Shown piece after piece: positions 1 through 6,419 of a stretch of DNA of 7,843 nucleotides. Numbering within the stretch: position 1 is the first letter of the stretch; each line of letters starts with the position of its first letter. The notes under the pieces are model-generated. The model saw only the letters and a program-made list of their open reading frames with translations, was not told where the DNA came from and did not search any database. This DNA is from Zoogloeaceae bacterium (GTDB lineage Bacteria; Pseudomonadota; Gammaproteobacteria; Burkholderiales; Rhodocyclaceae), in the NCBI GenBank assembly GCA_031282665.1, contig JAITDH010000103.1, positions 1-7,843 on the forward strand, written 5' to 3'. The translations under genes were made by a program, and so were the position numbers.

Positions 1-201
1 CCATACCCCGATTACAAATAAGTTGCGGACACCTGGAAGGAAACAAGGTAGCATGTACTGTTCAGCGTTGTCTCCTGCCGATTGCTGCGCTGTGTCCCCG
101 TACAACCAAAACGAAAGCGCGACGTGACCCCTTGCAGACATACTTCTTCCGTGTTTGCCTCGTTCCAAATCTGGAAGGTGCGTTCGTGTCTTTTTGACTG
201 C
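1..201. other. Leader region upstream of the c-di-GMP gene, no supported gene
   Basis: This stretch looks less GC-rich than the rest of the window and holds no convincing gene. The frame of the downstream gene has stops at 19-21 and 49-51 and is then open from a TTG at 82, but the residues it would encode before 202 do not look like a conserved domain. I found no convincing sigma-70 promoter. Bases 1-31, read on the minus strand, begin TGTCCGCAACTTATTTGT, which has the 5'-TG form of an insertion sequence end; this is treated as a weak finding only. Confidence 0.5.
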
Positions 202-2814
202 ATGCTCGCCTTCTTTTTGTTTTTCCCCTTTCTTCCGGCGCAGGCGGCGACGGTCGAATATGGCGATGCCTGGGCGCTTCCCGTCATTTTCCTGCTGCTC
301 ATCCTCCTGGCATGGCTGGCGCGGAGCGTGCTCCTCACCCGCGCGGCCCTGGAGGAGAGCCAAAAGGAACTGGAAGGCATCAGGCAGAGCTTCTCCGCCG
401 GGCCGGTCGCCGTGTTGAGCTGGGATAACGAGGCGGAATGGAAGGTGACGGCGGCCACGCAGAATGTCACCGAGGTATTGGGGGTTTCCAGGGAGCGCCT
501 GTTCTCGCCGGAGTTCGTCTATACGGAACTGGTCCTGCCGGACGACCTGGAGCGTTTCGTCTCCGAAAGTCATCAGTTCGTCGCGGAAAGACGCCAGGAG
601 CAATGGCGGCAGTATTACCGGATTATGGATGACGCGGGGAATATCCGCTGGATCCGCGATTACACCACTTCCGAATTCGACGCGAACGGGAGACTGAAAT
701 CCCTGCGCGGCTATCTGATCGACGATAGCGCGAGCATCACGACCAACAAGCACATCCAGATGCTTTCCAGCGTGTTCCAGAATGTCCGGGAGTGCATTTG
801 CGTGACGGATACCACGGGCAGGATACTTGATGTCAATCCGGCTTTCGAGCGCACGACCGGCTATAGCCGGCGCGAGGCGCAGGGGGAGAATCCGCGCATC
901 CTGAAATCGGGGCGGCACGACGACAAGTTCTATTGCGAGATGTGGTCTTCCCTGTTGCAGCACCACGCCTGGCAGGGGGAAATATGGAACCGCCGCAAGA
1001 ACGGCGAGGTTTATCTCGAACTCCTTTCCATCACCGCCGTCTGCGACGATGAGGGGCATATCATCCGCTATATCGGGGTGTTTACCGACATCACCAGTTT
1101 CAAGGAGCAGCAGCGGGAAATCGAGCGCCTCGCTCATTACGACATCCTGACCGGCCTGCCCAACCGGGCGCTGCTGACCGACCGCCTGCGGGTCGCCTTC
1201 GCCAAGGCGCGGCGCGACAAGGGGCTGCTGGCCGTTGCCTACCTCGACCTGGATGGTTTCAAGGAGGTCAACGATGTTTATGGACACAAGGCGGGCGACC
1301 AGCTTCTCATCAGCGTCGCCCAGCGGCTGACGGCCGCGTTGCGGGAGGTCGATACCGTCGCCCGCATGGGCGGTGACGAATTCGTCCTCGTCCTCTGCGG
1401 CGGTTGTTCGCGCTCCGATTATCTCAATACCCTGGAACGCCTGCTCGCCCAGCTTGCCGCGCCCTTCACCCTGCCGGAAGCGACCATCAGTCTTTCCGCC
1501 AGTATCGGCATCACCTTCTATCCCGACGACGATGCCGATCCGGATGTCCTCCTGCGGCACGCGGATCAGTCCATGTACCGCGCCAAGCGCGCGGGACGCG
1601 CCCATTTCCAGGTCTTTTCGCCGGAAGAGGAGCAGGATTCGATCCGCTTGCAGGAAAACAACGCGCGCATCGAATACGCGCTGGATCGTGGGGAATTCAG
1701 CCTTTATTACCAGCCGACCCTGGACCTGCACACCGGACGGATCGTCAACATGGCGGCATTGCTGCGCTGGCAGCACCCCTCCCTCGGCCTCCTGGCCTAT
1801 GCCGAATTCATCTCCCGGCTGTCGGGGACGAAGCTGGAACTGCGGCTTGGCGAATGGGTGGTGCGCACCGCCCTGGCGGAGCTCAACTATTGGCGGGAAA
1901 ACGGCCTGGGCATCGGCCTCACCATCAACATTTCGCACAACCAGTTGCGCGCCCCCGAGTTCCTGCCCTTCCTCGAATCGCAACTGCGCCTTTATCCCCC
2001 GCTCACCCCCGGTCTCCTGGAACTCGATATCCTCGCTTCCCCCGACCTGGAAAACATGACCGAGGTCGCCCGCATCATCGCCAGTTGCCGGCAGATGGGC
2101 ATCCTCGTCGCCCTGGGCGATTTCGGCACCGGCTACTCTTCCCTGGCCAGCCTGCGCCGCCTGCCGATCAGCATGCTGAAGCTCGACCAGAGCTTCGTGC
2201 GCGGCATGATGGACAGTCCGGAAGACCTCTCCATCGTCGAGGGCGTCATCAACCTGGCCGGCGCGTTCAAGCACAAGGTCATCGCCGAAGGCGTGGAAAG
2301 CCCCCTGCATGGCGCGCTGCTCCTCTATATGGGATGCGACTTCGCGCGCGGCTACGGCATCTGCCGCCCGATGCCGACACGCGCCATCGCCGACTGGCTG
2401 CGCGAATGGCATCCCGCCCCGGAATGGCAGATGACCGTCCACATGAAACAGGATCACCAGCAACTTCCGTTGCTCCTCATGGGGATGAACATCCGCCACA
2501 GCAGCGAAAAGCTGCTGGCCTACGTCTTCGCCTCGGAGGAAGAGCGCTCGACGCTCGCCGCGAGCGACAGCATCAACGGAAGCAGCGCCTTCGACCGCTG
2601 GTACCGCGCCGCCCTGTCCACCTACGAGGACAACCCCTGCCTGCCGCTCCTGAAGGAAACGGAAATCCACCTGCGCAACATCGCCCGCGCCATGCGCGAC
2701 GCCATCGAACGCAACCAGCCGGAAGAAGCCGAGGTCCGCATCGACTCCTTCATCGCCACCCGCGACCAGTTCATGCAGATCCTCCAGCAACTGTTGCAGA
2801 GAACGGAAGACTGA
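202..2814 (+). CDS. Membrane-anchored PAS-PAS-GGDEF-EAL protein with C-terminal CZB-like domain (likely diguanylate cyclase)
   Basis: This 870-residue protein probably makes the second messenger c-di-GMP from two GTP at the inner membrane. From ATG 202, residues 1-15 look like a short signal peptide ending AQA, and residues 26-40 form a transmembrane helix. Two PAS domains follow (about 60-176 and 185-305), then a short linker helix and a GGDEF domain (about 312-472). The cyclase site is intact: GGDEF at 390-394, metal-binding DLD at 349-351. The RxxD inhibitory site is present at R381-D384, five residues before GGDEF. The EAL domain (about 487-735) has lost key catalytic residues: EAL is AAL at 518-520, the ELTES-type Glu is Ala612, DDFG is GDFG at 639, and QGY is RGY (Arg716). 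Asn576, Asp640, Lys660 and Glu696 remain. Phosphodiesterase activity is therefore unlikely. Residues 740-870 resemble a CZB domain. The start is uncertain: ATG 202 lacks a clear ribosome binding site. In-frame TTG 82, GTG 151 and GTG 178 are alternatives; GTG 178 would give the signal peptide an arginine in its n-region. Confidence 0.9.
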   Translation: MLAFFLFFPFLPAQAATVEYGDAWALPVIFLLLILLAWLARSVLLTRAALEESQKELEGIRQSFSAGPVAVLSWDNEAEWKVTAATQNVTEVLGVSRERLFSPEFVYTELVLPDDLERFVSESHQFVAERRQEQWRQYYRIMDDAGNIRWIRDYTTSEFDANGRLKSLRGYLIDDSASITTNKHIQMLSSVFQNVRECICVTDTTGRILDVNPAFERTTGYSRREAQGENPRILKSGRHDDKFYCEMWSSLLQHHAWQGEIWNRRKNGEVYLELLSITAVCDDEGHIIRYIGVFTDITSFKEQQREIERLAHYDILTGLPNRALLTDRLRVAFAKARRDKGLLAVAYLDLDGFKEVNDVYGHKAGDQLLISVAQRLTAALREVDTVARMGGDEFVLVLCGGCSRSDYLNTLERLLAQLAAPFTLPEATISLSASIGITFYPDDDADPDVLLRHADQSMYRAKRAGRAHFQVFSPEEEQDSIRLQENNARIEYALDRGEFSLYYQPTLDLHTGRIVNMAALLRWQHPSLGLLAYAEFISRLSGTKLELRLGEWVVRTALAELNYWRENGLGIGLTINISHNQLRAPEFLPFLESQLRLYPPLTPGLLELDILASPDLENMTEVARIIASCRQMGILVALGDFGTGYSSLASLRRLPISMLKLDQSFVRGMMDSPEDLSIVEGVINLAGAFKHKVIAEGVESPLHGALLLYMGCDFARGYGICRPMPTRAIADWLREWHPAPEWQMTVHMKQDHQQLPLLLMGMNIRHSSEKLLAYVFASEEERSTLAASDSINGSSAFDRWYRAALSTYEDNPCLPLLKETEIHLRNIARAMRDAIERNQPEEAEVRIDSFIATRDQFMQILQQLLQRTED

Positions 2815-2816
2815 GC

Positions 2817-2832
2817 GGCCGCTGGCGCGGCC
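2817..2832 (+). terminator. Short GC hairpin after the c-di-GMP gene, possible weak terminator
   Basis: Three bases after the stop codon lies a perfect 6-bp stem, GGCCGC / GCGGCC, with the 4-base loop TGGC. No T-tract follows, so it is not a classical intrinsic terminator. It could help protect the 3' end or assist termination together with the repeat structure downstream. Confidence 0.3.
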
Positions 2833-2836
2833 AGGA

Positions 2837-2863
2837 GATCAGGAATCAGGAATCAGGAATCAG
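2837..2863 (+). repeat. Heptanucleotide tandem repeat block A
   Basis: The block reads GATCAGG, AATCAGG, AATCAGG, AATCAG: nearly four units with a strict 7-base period. It is the reverse-complement type of the CTGATCC units in block C and so sits in inverted orientation to it. Similar units recur at 7643-7669. It lies in the spacer and appears non-coding. Confidence 0.85.
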
Positions 2864-2883
2864 AAGAAGCAAACCACGCCATA

Positions 2884-2904
2884 CTGACCACTGACTACAG
2901 AGTA
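2884..2904 (+). repeat. Degenerate heptamer repeat block B
   Basis: Three consecutive 7-base units, CTGACCA, CTGACTA and CAGAGTA, share the CTGA core with the neighbouring blocks, though the third is poorly conserved. They lie between blocks A and C and look like a decayed part of the same repeat region. Confidence 0.5.
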
Positions 2905-2922
2905 CAAAGCGTGTAGCGCGCT

Positions 2923-2971
2923 CTGTCTCCTGTCTCCTGTCCTCTGTCTCCTGATCCCTGATCCCTGACCC
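2923..2971 (+). repeat. Heptanucleotide tandem repeat block C, seven units
   Basis: Exactly seven contiguous 7-base units fill 49 bases: CTGTCTC twice, CTGTCCT, CTGTCTC, CTGATCC twice, CTGACCC. The register never slips although the unit changes from CTGTCTC to CTGATCC. Bases 2944-2970 can pair with block A at 22 of 27 positions, giving a long imperfect stem with an 80-base loop. The transcript could therefore form a structure between the two genes; whether it ends transcription is unknown. Confidence 0.85.
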
Positions 2972-2982
2972 CCAAAAACCTG

Positions 2983-3011
2983 TTCACTTGCCGCCACAAT
3001 TGCAGTATCTT
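2983..3011 (+). promoter_or_regulatory. Candidate sigma-70 promoter for maeB
   Basis: TTCACT (2983-2988) and TATCTT (3006-3011) each match the -35 and -10 consensus at 4 of 6 positions and are separated by exactly 17 bases. The site lies just after the repeat region and about 50 bases before the maeB start, which is sensible for a promoter. The matches are modest, so this is a prediction. Confidence 0.35.
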
Positions 3012-3053
3012 AGCGGGCTTTCCTGCGCTGGGCGCAGGGGTATCCTGGACAAT

Positions 3054-3058
3054 GAGGA
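3054..3058 (+). promoter_or_regulatory. Ribosome binding site that favours the ATG at 3064
   Basis: GAGGA lies five bases before ATG 3064. It overlaps the upstream in-frame ATG at 3052. It supports the later start, which also matches the N-terminal length of E. coli MaeB. Confidence 0.6.
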
Positions 3059-3063
3059 TCGAC

Positions 3064-5337
3064 ATGGAAAAGGATCTGCGCGAAGCCGCGCTTGAGTATC
3101 ACCGAAAACCGACACCTGGCAAGATTTCCATCCGTCCCACCAAGGGACTCACCAATCAGCGCGATCTGGCGCTTTCCTATTCTCCCGGCGTCGCCGCCCC
3201 ATGCGACGCGATCGTGGAAAATCCGAATTCGGCGGCGGAATACACCTCCCGCGCCAACCTGGTCGGGGTGGTCACCAACGGCACGGCGGTGCTGGGACTG
3301 GGCAATATCGGCCCACTCGCCGCCAAGCCGGTCATGGAAGGCAAGGGCTGCCTTTTCAAGAAATTCGCCGATATCGACGTATTCGACATCGAACTGGCGG
3401 AAAACGATCCGGACAAGCTGATCGACATGATTGCCGCCCTGGAACCCACCCTGGGCGGGGTCAACCTGGAAGACATCAAGGCCCCGGAATGTTTCTACAT
3501 CGAGCAGAAACTGAAGGAACGGATGAAGATTCCGGTCTTCCACGACGACCAGCACGGCACCGCGATCATTTCCGCCGCCGCCATGCTGAACGGGCTCAAG
3601 GTCGTCAACAAGGAAATCGGGAGCATCAAGATCGTCTGTTCCGGCGCGGGCGCGGCCGCCATTTCCTGCCTGGATCTGTGGTGCCGCCTGGGGGTGAAGA
3701 AGGAAAACGTCACTGTCTGCGATTCCAAGGGCGTCATCTGGCAAGGGCGCGACGCGCAGATGGATGCCTCCAAGGCGCGTTACGCGCAGGTGACCCAGGC
3801 GCGCACCCTGAGCGACGCGATCAAGGGGGCGGACATCTTTCTCGGCCTGTCCACCGCTGGCGTCCTGAAACCGGAGATGCTCCTCGGCATGGCCGCCGAT
3901 CCGCTGGTTTTCGCCCTCGCCAACCCGACGCCGGAGATCATGCCGGAAGAAGCATGCACCGTCCGTCCAGACGCCATCATCGCCACGGGACGCTCCGATT
4001 ATCCCAACCAGGTCAATAACGTTCTTTGCTTCCCGTTCATCTTCCGGGGGGCGCTGGATGTAGGCGCGACCCACATCACGGAACAGATGAAGCTGGCCTG
4101 CGTGCATGCCATTGCCGCGATGGCGGAGGCGGAAATCGCCGACGAGGTCGCCACGGCCTATCCCGGCCACCATCTGAAATTCGGCCGCGAATACCTGATT
4201 CCGAAGCCTTTCGATCCGCGTCTCATCGTCCGCATCGCGCCGGCGGTGGCGCGCGCGGCGATGGAATCCGGCGTCGCCACCCGCCCGATCACGGATTGGG
4301 AAGCCTATCGCCAGCGCCTGTCCGAATTCATCTACCAGACCGGCGCCGGCATGCGCGCCATCTTCCAGACGGCGCGGCAAATGCCCAACCGGCGCGTGGT
4401 CTACGCGGAAGGCGAGGACGAGCGGGTGCTGCGCGCGGTGCAGGTGGTGCGCGAGGAAAAGCTGGCGCATCCCATGCTGATCGGCAGGCCGCAGATCATC
4501 CTGCAAAACCTGCGCAACAGCGGCCTGAGAATCCTGCCCGGCGTGGATTTCGAGATCATCGACCCGGACAACGCCTTCCATTACGAGGAATGCTGGCGCG
4601 CCTATCACCAGATCATGCGGCGCCAGGGCGTCACCCTCGACATGGCCAAGGTGCGGGTGCGCGCCGACAATACCGTGCTGGGCGCCCTGCTGGTGCAACT
4701 GGGACGCGCCGACGGCCTGATCTGCGGGCTTTCCGGGCACTTCGACCTGCATCTGCGCGAAGTCGACGAGATCATCGGCAAGGCGCCCGGCTGCAAGACC
4801 ATGGCCGCCCTGAACCATCTTCTCCTGCCGGGCCGCTCGATTTTCATCTGCGACACCCATGTCAATGAAAATCCGAACGCGGAACAACTGGCGGAAATCA
4901 CCCTGATGGCCGCCGAGACCGTGCGCCGCTTCGGTTTCACCCCCAAGGTCGCGCTCCTTTCCCATTCCAACTTCGGTTCCGCGCAATCGAAATCCGCCCG
5001 GAAGATGCGCGACGCGTTGACCATCGTCCGCGCCCACGCGCCGCAACTGGAAATCGACGGGGAAATGCACGGCGACGCGGCGCTCTCCGAAACCGTGCGC
5101 CATTTGTCCGATCCGGAATCCGCCCTGAAAGGCGAGGCCAACCTGCTCATCATGCCGAACCTGGACGCGGCCAATATCTCCTACAACCTCCTCAAGATGA
5201 CCGGCGGCGACGGCGTCACGATCGGCCCCATCCTGGTGGGCGCGGCCAAGCCGGTGCATGTCATCACCTCCACCGCCTCGGTACGGCGGATCATCAATCT
5301 GACCGCCCTGGTGGTCACGGAAAAATCGTCGACCTGA
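3064..5337 (+). CDS. maeB: NADP-dependent malic enzyme with C-terminal phosphotransacetylase-like domain
   Basis: This 757-residue cytoplasmic enzyme oxidatively decarboxylates L-malate to pyruvate and CO2 with NADP+ as the expected acceptor, supplying NADPH and pyruvate during growth on C4 acids or acetate. It matches E. coli MaeB (759 residues as I recall it) along its whole length. The malic N-terminal domain carries [10 protein letters not shown] near residue 40 and the VLGLGNIG and KPVMEGKG motifs. [11 protein letters not shown] and HDDQHGTA (160-167) mark the catalytic and metal site. The nucleotide-binding fold has GAGAAA at 194-199, and the [27 protein letters not shown] region is conserved. 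From about residue 425 onward there is a PTA_PTB domain, with LLSHSNFGS and a conserved [13 protein letters not shown] near the end. In characterised MaeB proteins this domain mediates acetyl-CoA control and assembly and is not known as an active phosphotransacetylase. An in-frame ATG at 3052 is possible, but 3064 has the better ribosome binding site and matches the family. The gene is intact and has its own terminator. Confidence 0.97.
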   Translation: MEKDLREAALEYHRKPTPGKISIRPTKGLTNQRDLALSYSPGVAAPCDAIVENPNSAAEYTSRANLVGVVTNGTAVLGLGNIGPLAAKPVMEGKGCLFKKFADIDVFDIELAENDPDKLIDMIAALEPTLGGVNLEDIKAPECFYIEQKLKERMKIPVFHDDQHGTAIISAAAMLNGLKVVNKEIGSIKIVCSGAGAAAISCLDLWCRLGVKKENVTVCDSKGVIWQGRDAQMDASKARYAQVTQARTLSDAIKGADIFLGLSTAGVLKPEMLLGMAADPLVFALANPTPEIMPEEACTVRPDAIIATGRSDYPNQVNNVLCFPFIFRGALDVGATHITEQMKLACVHAIAAMAEAEIADEVATAYPGHHLKFGREYLIPKPFDPRLIVRIAPAVARAAMESGVATRPITDWEAYRQRLSEFIYQTGAGMRAIFQTARQMPNRRVVYAEGEDERVLRAVQVVREEKLAHPMLIGRPQIILQNLRNSGLRILPGVDFEIIDPDNAFHYEECWRAYHQIMRRQGVTLDMAKVRVRADNTVLGALLVQLGRADGLICGLSGHFDLHLREVDEIIGKAPGCKTMAALNHLLLPGRSIFICDTHVNENPNAEQLAEITLMAAETVRRFGFTPKVALLSHSNFGSAQSKSARKMRDALTIVRAHAPQLEIDGEMHGDAALSETVRHLSDPESALKGEANLLIMPNLDAANISYNLLKMTGGDGVTIGPILVGAAKPVHVITSTASVRRIINLTALVVTEKSST

Positions 5338-5340
5338 AAC

Positions 5341-5377
5341 AAAACACAAGGCCACCAAATATGCGGCCTTGTGTTTT
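5341..5377 (+). terminator. Intrinsic terminator after maeB
   Basis: A perfect 13-bp inverted repeat, AAAACACAAGGCC (5341-5353) and GGCCTTGTGTTTT (5365-5377), encloses an 11-base loop. It starts three bases after the maeB stop. The stem ends in four T, with A on the other arm, so it could act in both directions. It should largely separate maeB from the downstream genes. An in-frame ATG at 5361 lies in its loop and is not a credible start. Confidence 0.85.
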
Positions 5378-5402
5378 AATATCGCTTCTTCGCATTCACC
5401 CG

Positions 5403-5409
5403 GAAGGGG
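5403..5409 (+). promoter_or_regulatory. Ribosome binding site of the DHH gene
   Basis: GAAGGGG lies eight bases before ATG 5418. It decides that start over the in-frame ATG at 5361, which falls inside the maeB terminator. Confidence 0.65.
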
Positions 5410-5417
5410 CTTCTCCC

Positions 5418-6359
5418 ATGAATCACGAAAAATTCCGCCTGGTTACCCGCAGCGATTTTGACGGGCTGGTCTGCGCCGTTCTCCTGAATGAACTGAACCT
5501 GATCGACGACATCAAGTTCGTTCACCCCAAGGATATGCAGGACGGGAAGATCGACGTTTCGCCGCGCGACATCACCACCAACCTGCCCTATGTTCCGGAA
5601 GCGCACCTCGCCTTCGACCATCACCATTCGGAAACCCTGCGCAACGATGCGTGCGATAAACCACGCGACAACCACATCATCAATCCCGACGCGCCTTCCG
5701 CGGCGCGCGTCGTCTACGATTACTACGGCGGAAAATCCTCCTTCCCGCACATCTCCGAGGAAATGATGGCCGCCGTCGACAAATCCGACAGCGCCCAGTT
5801 TTCCCGCGATGAAATCCTCGAACCGACCGGCTGGGTGCTGCTCAACTACCTGATGGACGCCCGCACCGGCCTCGGCCGTTTCCGCCAGTTCCGCATCAGC
5901 AACTATGCCCTGATGATGGATCTGATCAAATACTGCAAGCACCACACCATCGACGAAATCCTCCAGCTTCCCGACGTCAGGGAACGCAGCAACCTCTATT
6001 TCGAGCACACCGAAAAAGCCCGCGAACAGATCCAGCGTTGCAGCACCGTGTACAAGAACCTCGTCGTCCTCGACCTGCGCAACGAAGAAACCATCTACGC
6101 CACCAACCGCTTCATCATCTACGCCCTCTTCCCGGAAACCAACATCTCCATCCACATCCTGTGGGGATTGCAGAAACAGAACACCGTCTTCGCCACCGGG
6201 AAATCCATCCTCGACCGCTCCAGCCGCACGAACGTCGGCGAACTGATGCTCAAATATGGCGGCGGTGGCCATCAGGCCGCCGGCACCTGCCAGATCGCCA
6301 ACGACCAGGCGGAAACAATCCTGCGGGAACTGATCGCGCAGATCAATGCGGACGGTTGA
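5418..6359 (+). CDS. DHH/DHHA1 family phosphoesterase (exopolyphosphatase-like)
   Basis: This 313-residue cytoplasmic protein is a metal-dependent phosphoesterase of the DHH superfamily. The N-terminal half carries the metal-ligand motifs DFDG (residues 13-16), DHHHSE (67-72, the name-giving motif) and DKSD (121-124). The C-terminal DHHA1 substrate-binding domain ends with GGGGHQAAG (281-289). No signal peptide or membrane segment is visible. Proteins of this type are often labelled exopolyphosphatase. The superfamily also contains nanoRNA and pAp phosphatases (NrnA) and cyclic-dinucleotide phosphodiesterases (GdpP type), so the substrate cannot be fixed from sequence. All ligand motifs are intact, so an active enzyme is expected. 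It follows the maeB terminator and is 60 bp upstream of the dadA homologue with no terminator between, so the two are probably co-transcribed. I found no clear promoter in the short gap after the terminator. Confidence 0.9.
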   Translation: MNHEKFRLVTRSDFDGLVCAVLLNELNLIDDIKFVHPKDMQDGKIDVSPRDITTNLPYVPEAHLAFDHHHSETLRNDACDKPRDNHIINPDAPSAARVVYDYYGGKSSFPHISEEMMAAVDKSDSAQFSRDEILEPTGWVLLNYLMDARTGLGRFRQFRISNYALMMDLIKYCKHHTIDEILQLPDVRERSNLYFEHTEKAREQIQRCSTVYKNLVVLDLRNEETIYATNRFIIYALFPETNISIHILWGLQKQNTVFATGKSILDRSSRTNVGELMLKYGGGGHQAAGTCQIANDQAETILRELIAQINADG

Positions 6360-6419
6360 AACGCCGAAGGACAAAGGCTTGGACGAAACCCCGGACGCAG
6401 ACCTTTCCCTGGGCGGCGG

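Noticed and set aside
53..127. 24-codon ORF from ATG 53 as a leader peptide
   Set aside because: An AAGG lies only four bases upstream and the peptide has no recognisable feature; too weak to call.
12..470. 152-codon minus-strand frame at the left edge
   Set aside because: No recognisable domain and no ribosome binding site that I could support; it overlaps the start of the signalling gene.
1404..2894. 496-codon + strand frame overlapping the EAL region
   Set aside because: The product is dominated by R, P, H and A and lies out of frame within the GGDEF-EAL gene, which has clear motifs.
2837..2971. CRISPR array
   Set aside because: The units are contiguous 7-mers without spacers; this is a tandem repeat.
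4330..5337. A separate phosphotransacetylase gene or a frameshifted fusion
   Set aside because: The malic enzyme and PTA-like parts are in one uninterrupted frame, which is the normal MaeB architecture.
3010..5358. 782-codon open frame on the minus strand opposite maeB
   Set aside because: Its product is a low-complexity mix rich in H, D, R, G and Q, with no domain. It mirrors a clear maeB gene and is a GC-driven shadow.
5361..5417. N-terminal extension of the DHH protein from ATG 5361
   Set aside because: The ATG lies in the loop of the maeB terminator, while ATG 5418 has a good ribosome binding site and begins directly at the family N-terminus.
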